DNA from: Thermoanaerobaculales bacterium
GTDB lineage: Bacteria > Acidobacteriota > Thermoanaerobaculia > Thermoanaerobaculales > Sulfomarinibacteraceae
Assembly: GCA_035358815.1 (NCBI GenBank)
Contig: DAOPQC010000001.1
Coordinates: 468,820-532,819, forward strand
Direction: 5' to 3'
DNA length: 64,000 nt
The stretch's first letter is position 1. Each line of letters begins with the position of its first letter. A program made the position numbers and the translations under genes. A model generated the notes under the pieces. The model had not been told where the DNA came from. It made no database searches and worked only from the letters and a program-made list of their open reading frames with translations. This document shows positions 16,560 through 24,976 of this stretch, in pieces.

Positions 16560-17021
16560 ATGCGCACACTGACTCGTTGGGAGCCGATCAACGACATCAC
16601 CAGTCTGAGCCAGCGGATGGACCGGGTGTTCGAGGAGCTGATGGGCCGCGGGCTGCGCCGGATCGGGGACGAGGACCGGCTGCGCGGCAGCTGGTCACCC
16701 GCCGTCAACATCCTGGAGAAGAAGGACGCCATCGTGATCACGGCCGACCTGCCGGGCCTGAAGGCCGAGGATGTGGAGATCACGGTCGACAACGGCGTGT
16801 TGACGATCCGCGGTGAGCGCCGCCTCGAGGAGGCGGCGGACGGGGAGACCTACCACCGCGTCGAGCGGGTCTACGGCATGTTCGAGCGCACGTTCACGCT
16901 GCCGAACTCGGTCGACGTGAACAAGATCGACGCCAAGTTCCGCAATGGCGAGATGGTGGTGACCCTGCCCAAGCGCGAGGAGTCGAAGCCGCGCGCGGTC
17001 AAGGTCGCCATCGAGTCCTGA
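16560..17021 (+). CDS. Hsp20/alpha-crystallin small heat-shock protein
   Basis: A 153-aa small heat-shock protein, an ATP-independent holdase for unfolding proteins in the cytoplasm. The alpha-crystallin domain spans about 45-140: WSPAVNILEKKDAIVITADLP at its start, GVLTIRGERR in the middle, and the C-terminal strand NGEMVVTLPKREE. The usual I-x-I tail motif is weak (VKVAIES). The ATG at 16560 is preferred over 16539 because GGGAGG ends 6 nt before it. It has its own strong promoter and a GC-rich hairpin downstream (17052-17077), so it is likely monocistronic. Confidence 0.95.
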   Translation: MRTLTRWEPINDITSLSQRMDRVFEELMGRGLRRIGDEDRLRGSWSPAVNILEKKDAIVITADLPGLKAEDVEITVDNGVLTIRGERRLEEAADGETYHRVERVYGMFERTFTLPNSVDVNKIDAKFRNGEMVVTLPKREESKPRAVKVAIES

Positions 17022-17051
17022 TCGGCTCAGAGGGCGTTCCGGAGAAGGGCG

Positions 17052-17077
17052 GGCCCCGGGGGCTGATCCCCGGGGCC
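17052..17077. terminator. GC-rich hairpin between convergent genes
   Basis: A perfect 10-bp stem GGCCCCGGGG/CCCCGGGGCC with a 6-nt loop sits between the ends of hsp20 (+) and the nuclease gene (-). There is no T tract on either side, so it may pause RNA polymerase or protect 3' ends rather than act as a strict intrinsic terminator. Confidence 0.5.
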
Positions 17078-17095
17078 TCGCCGTGTCGCCGTGGG

Positions 17096-17956
17096 TCAGC
17101 CGTCCTGGGGTCTGGCTGCGGTCCCGAGCGGAGGCCAGCCCCTGTCGGCCGCGAGGCGCAGGCCTCCGGACAGCTCGGCAGGCACCCGCGCCTCCGGGCA
17201 AATCGCGTTCAACCCGCACCACGCGCAGAGGACCGAGGGCCGCGCCGGAAACTCGGCGGCGTCCCTGGCAGCCCGCGCCAGCTCTCCGAAGCGGTGGAGG
17301 TGGCCGTCCGCCCGGGTGCGGCTCACGAGGTGCCAGCTGGTCCTGCCGGAGCGCAGGTAGTGGTACCCCGCGAGAGCCTCGGCCTCGTCGTGCAGCCGGA
17401 TCGCGCAGCCGGCGTACAGCTGCGCCTGCAGGCCCTCCGAGAACTCGTCCGGTGTGCCCGGAGAACGTGAGGTCTTGTAGTCGACGATGAACAGGCGCCC
17501 GCCGGGGATGCGTCCGATCCGATCGGCAACGCCGGTGAACTGGATGTCGGGCGCGAGCTGCATCGTGAGCCTGGCCTCGAGGGCGATGGTCTCGCTGCGG
17601 TCCCGCGCGAAGGTCGATCGGTGGAACAGCGACAGCATCTCGCGCCCCAACCGGAGGGCGCCGTCGGCGCTGTCCGCGGCCCGAACCACGGCCACGTCCT
17701 CGGTCCAGCCCGCGCCCCAACGTCTCGCGAGCTCTTCGAGCGCGGCGGGCAGGGCGGGGCCCTCCGCCCGGTCGCGCCGCTCGTACAGCCATTCAACCAC
17801 CGCGTGCAGCGTGCTGCCGAGATAGGTCTCGATCGAGCGGAACGCCTCGCGCCGCCCCTCCACGTAGCGGAATCGGTAGCGCAGCGGGCACTGGGCGAAC
17901 GTCTTGACGCGGGAGAAGGAGTACTGGTGTCGAGGCGTCGGCGACAGCGTGGCCAC
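17096..17956 (-). CDS. PD-(D/E)XK exonuclease with Cas4/AddB-like Fe-S motif
   Basis: A 286-aa RecB-family nuclease. The nuclease core shows a Glu-rich ALEARLTMQL strand, GVADRIGRI and the motif VDYKTSR near residues 155-162 (D-x-K). A Cys at 23 (TFAQCPLRYRF) and the cluster C244-x2-C247-x5-C253 reproduce the split four-Cys Fe-S arrangement of Cas4 and AddB. No CRISPR array, cas gene or helicase is nearby, so it is a stand-alone member. The start is a GTG at 17956, the most upstream codon consistent with the family; no clear Shine-Dalgarno. It lies 38 nt after the Nif3 gene on the same strand. Confidence 0.85.
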   Translation of the reverse strand: MATLSPTPRHQYSFSRVKTFAQCPLRYRFRYVEGRREAFRSIETYLGSTLHAVVEWLYERRDRAEGPALPAALEELARRWGAGWTEDVAVVRAADSADGALRLGREMLSLFHRSTFARDRSETIALEARLTMQLAPDIQFTGVADRIGRIPGGRLFIVDYKTSRSPGTPDEFSEGLQAQLYAGCAIRLHDEAEALAGYHYLRSGRTSWHLVSRTRADGHLHRFGELARAARDAAEFPARPSVLCAWCGLNAICPEARVPAELSGGLRLAADRGWPPLGTAARPQDG

Positions 17957-17994
17957 GCTCGGCAGTGTAGTCGAGCCGGTCTCCCGGCGACTGG

Positions 17995-18753
17995 CTAGAC
18001 CGGGTTCGGCAGGTCGACGAACTCGACCTCCAGCCCGTGATGCTGCTCGAGCCAGCGGCCAAGGGCCAGCACGCCGAAGCGCTCGGTGGCGTAGTGGCCG
18101 GCTGCGATGTAGTGCACACCGTCCTCGGCGGCCTGGTGGAGCACCCACTCGGTCGGCTCTCCGGTGATGAAGGCGTCGAGGCCGGAGGTGACCGCCTCCC
18201 GATACGCGCGCTGCGCCGCGCCGGTGACGATGCCGACGGACGACACCAGCCGGCGGTCGCCTTCGAAGACCTGGGGCTCGCGGCCGCACGCGCCGGCGAC
18301 CGCCACGAACAGCTCCTCCGCCTCGACCGGCTCGGCGAACACACCGCACACGCCCACCGAGACGCCGCTGAGCTCGCCGAACGGCTCGAGCTCGACCAGG
18401 CCGAGCCGGTTGGCGAGCTGCGCCGCATTGCCGAGCTCGGGGTGGCGGTCGAGGGGCAGGTGGTAGGCGATCAGCGACATCCGATGCTCGATCAGCAGGC
18501 GCAGCCGCTCGCGCAGCGATCCGACGATCCGCGGTGCCTCGGGGCCATTCCACAGGACCCCGTGGTGAACCAGGACCGCGTCGGCGTCGCGGTCGACGGC
18601 GCGGGTGAAGAGGGCCCGCGACGCCGACACACCGGTGATCAGGCGGCCGACGTCCGGCCGCCCCTCGACCTGGAGGCCATTCGGGCAGGAGTCGTTCACG
18701 GCCTCGACGTCGAGGACCTCGTCGAGCTCGGCGACCAGCTGGAGCAGATTCAT
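17995..18753 (-). CDS. Nif3-like dinuclear metal-centre protein
   Basis: A 252-aa member of the Nif3/YbgI (GTP cyclohydrolase I type 2 homologue) family, which forms hexameric rings with a di-metal site. Ligand motifs are visible: VLVHHGVLWNG (paired His), YHLPLDRHPELGN, and the C-terminal GHYATERFGV (His and Glu). Cellular function in bacteria is not settled. The ATG at 18753 is chosen because TACCAT (18760-18765) lies 6 nt upstream and the protein begins with the family N-terminus; an ATG at 18771 is also in frame. It is transcribed toward the nuclease gene and divergently from the DnaC-like gene. Confidence 0.9.
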   Translation of the reverse strand: MNLLQLVAELDEVLDVEAVNDSCPNGLQVEGRPDVGRLITGVSASRALFTRAVDRDADAVLVHHGVLWNGPEAPRIVGSLRERLRLLIEHRMSLIAYHLPLDRHPELGNAAQLANRLGLVELEPFGELSGVSVGVCGVFAEPVEAEELFVAVAGACGREPQVFEGDRRLVSSVGIVTGAAQRAYREAVTSGLDAFITGEPTEWVLHQAAEDGVHYIAAGHYATERFGVLALGRWLEQHHGLEVEFVDLPNPV

Positions 18754-18821
18754 GAGGCCATGGTAGCGCATGGCTGGCGCCGCGGCGGGCTCCCGGCCGC
18801 CTCCTCCCTTATACTGTCGCA

Positions 18822-19568
18822 ATGGTGACGACCACCGACGACCGCGCGGCGGTGTGTCCACACTGCGGCGGCACCGGCTGGCGGCTCGTCGACGAGGCCG
18901 GCACGCAGCTCGCGAGGCGATGCGACTGCGCCGAGTCGGCGCGGCGGGGGCAGCTGCTCGAGCGGGCCGGCATACCGGCGCGCTACCGGCACTGCATGCT
19001 CGGCAACTTCGAGCTCTGGAACCCCGAGGACCCGACCCTCGGCCGCGCGAGGCGGGCCGTCGAGGAGTTCGTCAACCTCTACCCCGAGTCCGGGAAGGGC
19101 CTGCTGCTCATGGGGGCGGTGGGCACCGGCAAGACCCACCTCGCGGTCGCGGCGCTTCACTCGCTGATCGTCGACAAGGGGGCGAGAGGGCGGTTCGCCG
19201 ACTTCACGACCCTGGTCCTGGAGATCCAGATGACCTTCGACGGGTCGGGCTCGAGCCGCGACATCCTGCGTCCGCTCATCGACGCCGACGTGCTGGTGCT
19301 CGATGAGCTTGGAGCAGGCAAGGTGACCCCGTGGGTGATGGACCTGCTGTACTACCTGGTCAACAGCCGCTACGTGCACGATCGGCTCACCATCTTCACC
19401 ACCAACTACTCCGACTTCGCCCACACTGCGGGCGCGGAGACGCTGACCGATCGGGTGTCGGCGCGGATCCGGTCCCGGCTGTTCGAGATGTGCCGGCGGC
19501 TCGAGCTGCGCGGCGGTGACTACCGGCGATTCCAGCTCGCCGAGGCCTCGGAGCGGAGCACTCCGTGA
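18822..19568 (+). CDS. DnaC/IstB-like AAA+ ATPase with N-terminal zinc finger
   Basis: A 248-aa P-loop ATPase resembling replicative-helicase loaders. N-terminal zinc finger: C12-x2-C15 with C34 and C36. AAA+ core: Walker A GAVGTGKT (98-105), Walker B VLVLDELG (Asp 160, Glu 161) and sensor-1 IFTTNYS. It is not beside a transposase, so it is not an IstB helper of an insertion sequence. TATACT (18810-18815) lies 6 nt before the ATG and there is no Shine-Dalgarno, so the mRNA is probably leaderless. Its stop overlaps the next start (TGATG), coupling it to the SpoIID-like lipoprotein gene. Confidence 0.88.
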   Translation: MVTTTDDRAAVCPHCGGTGWRLVDEAGTQLARRCDCAESARRGQLLERAGIPARYRHCMLGNFELWNPEDPTLGRARRAVEEFVNLYPESGKGLLLMGAVGTGKTHLAVAALHSLIVDKGARGRFADFTTLVLEIQMTFDGSGSSRDILRPLIDADVLVLDELGAGKVTPWVMDLLYYLVNSRYVHDRLTIFTTNYSDFAHTAGAETLTDRVSARIRSRLFEMCRRLELRGGDYRRFQLAEASERSTP

Positions 19569-21664
19569 TGCGGCTCGCGGCCGGCGCGGTCGGCGCGCTG
19601 CTCGCTCTGACAGGCTGCGCCACCGCGCCGTCGCCGGCCCCGCCGCCGACCACGCCGTCGCCCGCGCCGACCCGTCCGTCGGCGGTGGCGGCGCCGCCGC
19701 AGCTGCCGACGCCACCGGCGCCCGCGTTCAAGCCCGACGCCCACACCGATCCGCCGTTGATCCGGGTCCTCATCGCCAGGACGCGCGAGGGGGTCGAGCT
19801 GGCCCAGCCCGGCCGCGCCTACCGACTGCGCCTGGCGGAGGACCGCGAGAGCTGGCTGTTCGGCCCGCTGCGCCTGGCTGCGGTGCCGGGCGGCCGGTCG
19901 TGGCAGGTCGGTGCCTTCCGCGGCGCCGCGGCCGCCGACGCCGCGGCCCGCCGGATCGAGGCCGCGCTGGGAGGAGACGTCACGGGCAGCGTGACCGAAG
20001 CGCCGGACGGGCTGCTGCGGGTGCGAGCGCGGTGGCGGGGTGCCGAGCCGGCCGACCCGGCGGCGGTGCTCGCCGGCGCCGGCTTCCCGGGCGCGTTCGC
20101 TGTGACCGCGCCCGGCCTGCTCCGCGTCGAGGGATCGAACGGGGTGATCGACGAGATCGCCGGCGAGGTCGTCGTCGACGCCGAGGACGGCTGGCCGATC
20201 GCGGTTGACGGAGGGCACTACCACGGCCGGCTCCGGGTGCGAGTCGCGACCGACGAGGTTCTGGTCATCAACCAGCTCAACCTGGAGAGCTACCTGAGGG
20301 GCGTGGTGCCGGCAGAGATGGGGCCGGTGCAGTTCCCGCAGCTCGACGCGCTCAAGGCGCAGGCGGTGGCGGCGCGCACCTATGCGATCGCCCACCTCGG
20401 CGATGCCGAGGCCGAGGGCTACGACCTCTGTGCGACCCCGGCCTGCCAGGTGTACGCCGGCGCCGACGCTCAGCACCCGCTTTCCGACCGGGCGGTGGAC
20501 GAGACCGCCGGCCTGATCGCCGTCTTCGGGGGCGAGCCGATCGACGCGATGTACACCTCGACCTGCGGTGGCCACACCGAGGATGCGGCGCTGCTGTTCG
20601 AGGGCCGCGCCCAGCCGTACCTGCGGGGCGTGCCCTGCGCCTGGGACCGGCCGCTCGAGCTCCTCGGCAGCGGCGAGCCGCAGCGGTTCCACGGCGAGTC
20701 CGAGTTCCGCGCCCACCTCGCGTCCCGGGCACTCGGGCTTCCCTCCGAGGCCGAGCCGCAGCAGGTGGTGGCGCGAGTGGCCGCGGCGTGCGGAGGCCGG
20801 ATGGTGGCCGGCGGACGGCAGGCGGGTCCGGACGAGCTCGCCGCTGCCCTGATCGCGGCCGGCGGGCTGGACGGCGCGACGGCGCTGGTCGACGGTCAAG
20901 GCGCCGCGGCGTTGGCCGAGCTCGCGGACCTCTACGACATCCCGCTCGAGGTCCCGGAGGCGGACGTCCGCCGGCACGGCTGGCAGCTGCGGGCGGCGCT
21001 GGCGGTGCTCGAGCTGCGGGGCGTGGTGCGGCGCGACGCCGGCGAGGCGGTGCCGCATCCGGCCGGCGTCGCCATCTTCCCCCGCAACGCGCCCGGCTCC
21101 GAGCCCTTGCCGCAGCCGCTCCCGCTCTACCGCCGGTGGACGCCGGTGTGGAGCAGCGAGGCGGCGCTCACCGTCCTGCCGGGGACTGCCCTCGAGCGCT
21201 ACCGGCTGGGCGATCGGCTGCTCGCCGTGGTCGCCGTGCAGTCGGGCGGCGGCGGCCTCGCCGACCGGCGCTCGGCGTGGCGCAGCTGGTACCGCGACCG
21301 GACCTGGGAGGAGGTCGCCCGCGGCCTCGGAGTGCCCGACCTGGAGCGCCTCGAGATCACCAGCCGCGGCCCGTCCGGGCGGGTCGTCGGCCTGAAGGCT
21401 GTCGGCCGCTCGGGTGCCGAGAAGGCGTTCGAGGGGTTCCCGATCCGGCGCGCCCTCGACCTTCCCGAGAACCTGTTCAGCTTCCACGTGACGACGGCGC
21501 CCGACGGCACGAAGACGGTGCGCTTCCTGGGCCGCGCCTGGGGCCACGGTGTCGGGCTCTGCCAGAACGGCGCCTTCGGGCTCGCCCGCTCGGGCATGAC
21601 GTTCGAGGAGATCCTCAAGCACTACTACACGGGGATCGAGCTCGTGCGATGGGAAGGGAAGTAG
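19568..21664 (+). CDS. SpoIID/LytB-domain lipoprotein
   Basis: A 698-aa envelope protein: lipobox LTGCA near residue 17, a long Pro/Thr/Ala-rich linker (about 20-60), a middle part with a split-looking arrangement, and the SpoIID signature VINQLNLESYLRGVVPAEM plus AVAARTYA and the DAMYTSTCGGHT motif. The C-terminal WGHGVGLCQNGAFG motif is also typical. SpoIID proteins are peptidoglycan lytic transglycosylases that act on denuded glycan. An insertion of about 200 residues separates the catalytic Glu region from the C-terminal part. The ATG at 19568 shares a base with the preceding stop. Confidence 0.9.
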   Translation: MRLAAGAVGALLALTGCATAPSPAPPPTTPSPAPTRPSAVAAPPQLPTPPAPAFKPDAHTDPPLIRVLIARTREGVELAQPGRAYRLRLAEDRESWLFGPLRLAAVPGGRSWQVGAFRGAAAADAAARRIEAALGGDVTGSVTEAPDGLLRVRARWRGAEPADPAAVLAGAGFPGAFAVTAPGLLRVEGSNGVIDEIAGEVVVDAEDGWPIAVDGGHYHGRLRVRVATDEVLVINQLNLESYLRGVVPAEMGPVQFPQLDALKAQAVAARTYAIAHLGDAEAEGYDLCATPACQVYAGADAQHPLSDRAVDETAGLIAVFGGEPIDAMYTSTCGGHTEDAALLFEGRAQPYLRGVPCAWDRPLELLGSGEPQRFHGESEFRAHLASRALGLPSEAEPQQVVARVAAACGGRMVAGGRQAGPDELAAALIAAGGLDGATALVDGQGAAALAELADLYDIPLEVPEADVRRHGWQLRAALAVLELRGVVRRDAGEAVPHPAGVAIFPRNAPGSEPLPQPLPLYRRWTPVWSSEAALTVLPGTALERYRLGDRLLAVVAVQSGGGGLADRRSAWRSWYRDRTWEEVARGLGVPDLERLEITSRGPSGRVVGLKAVGRSGAEKAFEGFPIRRALDLPENLFSFHVTTAPDGTKTVRFLGRAWGHGVGLCQNGAFGLARSGMTFEEILKHYYTGIELVRWEGK

Positions 21665-21926
21665 GGGAGAGGGGTCAGGGGCAAGGGGAAAGGCAGCTCC
21701 TGTCCGCCTCCGTGCGCGTCTCCGTGCCCGCTCGTTCGCTCGGTCCTCGAAAGCGCTTCGCGCCGATTCTCCTGAGGCGCTCCCCGAGGTTGGGGTCGGG
21801 GCTTTGGGGTGGTTCGCGCTCCCGTTCCCGTTCCCGTTCCCGAACGCCTCCCGGTTGTCCGTGAGGCTGGCTGCGCGGAGGTGGTGTCGATCCGCGGGAA
21901 AGCCGTCTGCGCCGCTCGTGTTGTCC
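21665..21926. repeat. Spacer with dispersed 63-bp repeat and CCCGTT tract
   Basis: No gene seen. Copy B of the 63-bp repeat lies at 21727-21789 (53 of 63 bases match copy A at 10990-11052). A pyrimidine hexamer tract follows at 21819-21842. Confidence 0.65.
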
Positions 21927-21955
21927 TTGAGGGGCCGCGCCGGCCCCCCTACAAT
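21927..21955 (+). promoter_or_regulatory. Sigma70-type promoter of the acyl-CoA dehydrogenase operon
   Basis: TTGAGG (21927-21932), 17-nt spacer, TACAAT (21950-21955). The predicted start near 21962 leaves a leader of about 24 nt with a GGAGG site before the GTG start. Confidence 0.7.
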
Positions 21956-21985
21956 GCGGGGTGGCAGGGTTGCGAGGAGGTGTCC

Positions 21986-23140
21986 GTGGACTTCGAGCTG
22001 ACTCAGGACCAGTTGGCCATCCGCGACATGGTGAGGGACCTCGCCCGCCGCGAGATCGCGCCGCACGCCGGCGCCTGGGACGAGCGCCAGGAGTTTCCCC
22101 GCGCGCTGTTCGACAAGCTCGGCGAGCTTGGCCTGCTCGGGGTCCTGATCCCGGAGCAGTACGGCGGCGCCGGCCTGGCGTACATCGAGTACGTGGTCAT
22201 CCTGGAGGAGATCGGCGCCGCCGACGGTGGGGTCGGGCTCGGGGTCGCCGCCCACAACTCGCTGTGCACGAACCACCTCTACCTCTACGGCTCGGAGGAG
22301 CTGCGGCGCGAGTTCCTGCCGAAGCTCGCCAGCGGCGAGTGGATCGGCGCCTGGGCGCTCACCGAGCCCGGCGCCGGGTCTGACGCCGGCGGCACCACCA
22401 CGACCGCTGCCCGCGACGGCGGAGAGTGGGTGCTCAACGGGTCCAAGAACTTCATCACCCATGCCACGTCGGGCCAGGCGGCCGTGGTCATGGCGCGCAC
22501 CTCGAAGGAGAAGGGCCACCACGGAATCTCGGCCTTCTTCGTGCCCTTCGATCGTCCGGGGGTGTCGCCCGGGAAGAAGGAGAACAAGCTCGGGATGCGC
22601 TGCTCGGACACCTCCTCGCTGGTGCTCGAGGACTGCCGGGTCCCCGCGGGTCACCTGCTCGGCAAGGAGGGTGACGGCTTCGTCCAGGCCATGCAGGTGC
22701 TGGACGGCGGCCGGATCTCGATCGCGGCGCTGGCCCTCGGCATCGCCCGCGGCGCGCTCGATGCGACGCTGCAGTACGCGCCGACGCGCGAGCAGTTCGG
22801 CAAGCCGATCGCCTCGTTCCAGGCGGTCCGCCACAAGCTCGCCGACATGGCCACCGAGGTCGAGGCGGCGCGGCTGCTCACCTTCCAGGCGGCGGCCCTC
22901 AAGAACGCGGGCAGGCCCACCACCAAGCAGTCGTCGATGGCCAAGGTCTACGCATCGGAGGTTGCGGTGCGGGTCGCCGAGGAGGCGATCCAGATTCACG
23001 GCGGCTACGGCTACACCAAGGACTACCCGGTGGAGCGCGCGTGGCGGGACTCCAAGCTGTGCACGATCGGCGAGGGCACGTCCGAGATCCAGCGGCTCGT
23101 GATCGCGCGCGAGCTGCTCGACGTCGAGGGTGGCCGTTGA
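21986..23140 (+). CDS. Acyl-CoA dehydrogenase
   Basis: A 384-aa FAD flavoenzyme of standard size that oxidises acyl-CoA to the 2-enoyl-CoA and passes electrons to ETF. Signatures: WALTEPGAGSDAGG in the middle domain, the motif GYGYTKDYPVER, and IGEGTSEIQR, whose Glu is the usual catalytic base. It resembles short-chain and branched-chain (butyryl/isovaleryl) enzymes. The start is GTG 21986, 5 nt after GGAGG; a GTG two codons earlier is possible. Methylmalonyl-CoA epimerase follows after 2 nt, suggesting catabolism of branched or odd-chain acyl groups through propionyl-CoA. Confidence 0.93.
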   Translation: MDFELTQDQLAIRDMVRDLARREIAPHAGAWDERQEFPRALFDKLGELGLLGVLIPEQYGGAGLAYIEYVVILEEIGAADGGVGLGVAAHNSLCTNHLYLYGSEELRREFLPKLASGEWIGAWALTEPGAGSDAGGTTTTAARDGGEWVLNGSKNFITHATSGQAAVVMARTSKEKGHHGISAFFVPFDRPGVSPGKKENKLGMRCSDTSSLVLEDCRVPAGHLLGKEGDGFVQAMQVLDGGRISIAALALGIARGALDATLQYAPTREQFGKPIASFQAVRHKLADMATEVEAARLLTFQAAALKNAGRPTTKQSSMAKVYASEVAVRVAEEAIQIHGGYGYTKDYPVERAWRDSKLCTIGEGTSEIQRLVIARELLDVEGGR

Positions 23141-23142
23141 CG

Positions 23143-23559
23143 ATGGAGCCGGAGCGACCGTCGCACCTCGACCACATCGGGATCGCGGTGCGCTCGATCG
23201 CAGAGGCGCTGCGCTTCTGGGAGGCTGCCGGGCTCCGCCTCGAGGGCGCGGAGGAGGTCGCGGCGCAGGCCGTCCGCGTGGGCTTCCTGCCGCTCGGCGA
23301 AACCCGTCTCGAGCTGCTCGAGCCCACCGGCCCGGAGTCGCCGATCGCCAGGCACCTCGAACGGCGTGGGCCGGGGCTGCACCACATCTGCGTCAGCGTG
23401 CCCGACATCCGCGCCGCGATGGCGCAGCTGGCCGCCGCGGGCTTCGAGCTGCTGTCGGCCGAGCCGCAGCCCGGGGCGCGCGGCTGCCTGGTGTGCTTCG
23501 TCCACCCGAAATCCGCTGGGGGCGTCCTGGTCGAGCTGTCCCAGCCCGGGATGCGCTAG
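23143..23559 (+). CDS. mce: Methylmalonyl-CoA epimerase
   Basis: A 138-aa vicinal-oxygen-chelate protein that interconverts (2R)- and (2S)-methylmalonyl-CoA. Metal ligands are visible: the first His in LDHIGIAV, the second in GPGLHHICVSV, and a Glu in VLVELSQP. Length and order match the family. It starts 2 nt after the acyl-CoA dehydrogenase stop, so the pair is co-transcribed. Mutase and propionyl-CoA carboxylase genes are not in the window. Confidence 0.92.
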   Translation: MEPERPSHLDHIGIAVRSIAEALRFWEAAGLRLEGAEEVAAQAVRVGFLPLGETRLELLEPTGPESPIARHLERRGPGLHHICVSVPDIRAAMAQLAAAGFELLSAEPQPGARGCLVCFVHPKSAGGVLVELSQPGMR

Positions 23560-23568
23560 GCTCGGGCC

Positions 23569-23889
23569 ATGGAAGCCATCGACGCCGGGGCGCTGGTGAT
23601 CGTCCACTGCCGGGAGCCGAAGGAGAAGCTGTGGGGCGTGCTGGTGCGCCTCGACCTCATCGGGCTCGTGGTGCGCGGCCTCGACCTGGCTGCGGTCGAG
23701 GACTGGCTGCGCCAGGAGCGCGCCGGCGAGGCGGCGCTCATCGGGCCGTCGACGTCCTTCATCCCGACCCATCGCGTCGTCCGCGTCGACCTCGACGAGA
23801 GCAGCGCCGTGGTCGAGAGCTTCGGCGATCGGTTCGCCGAGGCGTGTGGCCGGGACGCGCGCGAGGCGCTGATGGGTGGGCGGCGTTGA
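23569..23889 (+). CDS. Unrecognised 106-aa protein
   Basis: A small soluble protein I cannot assign. It opens MEAIDAGALVIVHCREPKEK and continues with LWGVLVRLDLIGLVVRGLDL, an alternating beta pattern; a Ser/Thr-Pro-His patch PSTSFIPTHRVVRVD follows. The pattern looks like a small beta-rich regulatory or RNA-binding fold, but no motif confirms it. TAGGCT (23557-23562) lies 6 nt before the ATG with no Shine-Dalgarno, so it may be leaderless; this hexamer contains the stop codon of the epimerase gene. It overlaps the next gene's TTG by 4 nt. Confidence 0.7.
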   Translation: MEAIDAGALVIVHCREPKEKLWGVLVRLDLIGLVVRGLDLAAVEDWLRQERAGEAALIGPSTSFIPTHRVVRVDLDESSAVVESFGDRFAEACGRDAREALMGGRR

Positions 23890-24836
23890 CCGGGGCCTGC
23901 TCGCGGCACGCCCGGCCGCCGTCCGCGGCCGCGTGCGGACGCGCGGCGGCGGCTTTGTCCATCGTGGCTGCCCTCACGGTGCTGTCGCTGCCTGCGGTAA
24001 CCGTTCGCGCCCAGTACGAGGGGGAGGTCACCGTCAACGCGGTGGTCGCCCCGGTGACCGTCCGCGACGATGCGGGGCGGATCGTGAGCGAGGTGGCGCG
24101 CGATCGCTTCCACCTCTACGTCGACGGTATGGAGGTCCCGATCCGCGACTTCGCGCGGGAGAGCGATCTGCCGCTCAGCCTGGGTTTCATCCTCGACAGC
24201 TCGGGCTCGATGGCAGGCCACAAGCTGGCCGCGTGCCAGGACCTGATCGGCGCCTTCCTCAAGGAGCGGCGGCAGGACGACCAGCTCGCCCTGTGGACCT
24301 TTGGCGACGACCGGGTGCTCGAGCGCTTCCCATTCGGCATGGGCTGGTACCTGTTGCCGCGGGTCCTCGAGACCATCCGGCCGTGGAGCACCACAGCCCT
24401 GTACGACATGATCCAGCGCGTCCCCGACGTCATGGAGCGGGCAACCCATCCGCGGCGCGCCGCCATCCTGCTGACCGACGGCGTCGACAACGCGTCGCGC
24501 TTGTCGGCGCAGGACGCGGGGCTGATCGCGGAGGGGCTCGACACCCCGATCTTCGTCCTTGGCGTCGAGCCGCCATCGACTCCGGCCACCGGCGAGACGT
24601 CCTACGAGGAGGTCCTCGTCCTGATCGCCGAGTCCTCCGGCGGCCGCTACCAGAGGATCCCGGCGACCGAGCAGATGCCGGCGGCGGTGCGGGCGCTGAT
24701 CGCCGAGCTGTCGTCGCGGTTCATCATCACCTTCGTCACCTCGGGGGTGGGAATCAGCAAGTACCGCACGCTCGAGGTGACGGTGGACGGCTACCGGGCG
24801 ACCAGCCGCAAGGGATACACGGGCACTCTGCCGTGA
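23886..24836 (+). CDS. Secreted VWA-domain protein, acidobacterial VWFA-related type
   Basis: A 316-aa exported protein. After a signal peptide (about 1-43, ending VTVRAQ) comes a beta domain (VNAVVAPVTVRDDAGRIV) typical of TIGR03436-like proteins of Acidobacteriota, then a von Willebrand A domain from about residue 90. MIDAS residues: DSSGS, the Thr of STTALYD and the Asp of LLTDGVD. The role is probably protein-protein adhesion at the envelope. The start is the TTG at 23886, which overlaps the previous stop (TTGA); no ATG or GTG in this frame precedes the signal peptide, so this rests on the signal-peptide fit. Confidence 0.85.
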   Translation: MTGACSRHARPPSAAACGRAAAALSIVAALTVLSLPAVTVRAQYEGEVTVNAVVAPVTVRDDAGRIVSEVARDRFHLYVDGMEVPIRDFARESDLPLSLGFILDSSGSMAGHKLAACQDLIGAFLKERRQDDQLALWTFGDDRVLERFPFGMGWYLLPRVLETIRPWSTTALYDMIQRVPDVMERATHPRRAAILLTDGVDNASRLSAQDAGLIAEGLDTPIFVLGVEPPSTPATGETSYEEVLVLIAESSGGRYQRIPATEQMPAAVRALIAELSSRFIITFVTSGVGISKYRTLEVTVDGYRATSRKGYTGTLP

Positions 24837-24976
24837 CCGTGCGACCGGCTCGCCAGGTGCGCCCCGTCACGCAGCGGCCGCCGGCGGGGAGGCCGGGGGC
24901 TCGCCGGCAGCGGAATCTGTACTAGAATCGTCTCGATGGTACACAAGTTGGACGATCGCCCTCGCGGAGGTACGTG

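Noticed and set aside
17052..17077. Strong intrinsic terminator after hsp20
   Set aside because: The hairpin is perfect but no T tract follows on either strand; kept only as a tentative element.
17096..17956. Cas4 of a CRISPR system
   Set aside because: The Fe-S and nuclease motifs are shared with Cas4, but no direct-repeat array or other cas gene is in the window.
18822..19568. IstB helper of an IS21-type insertion sequence
   Set aside because: The fold fits, but there is no IstA transposase, no inverted ends and no target duplication; it is treated as a chromosomal DnaC-like gene.
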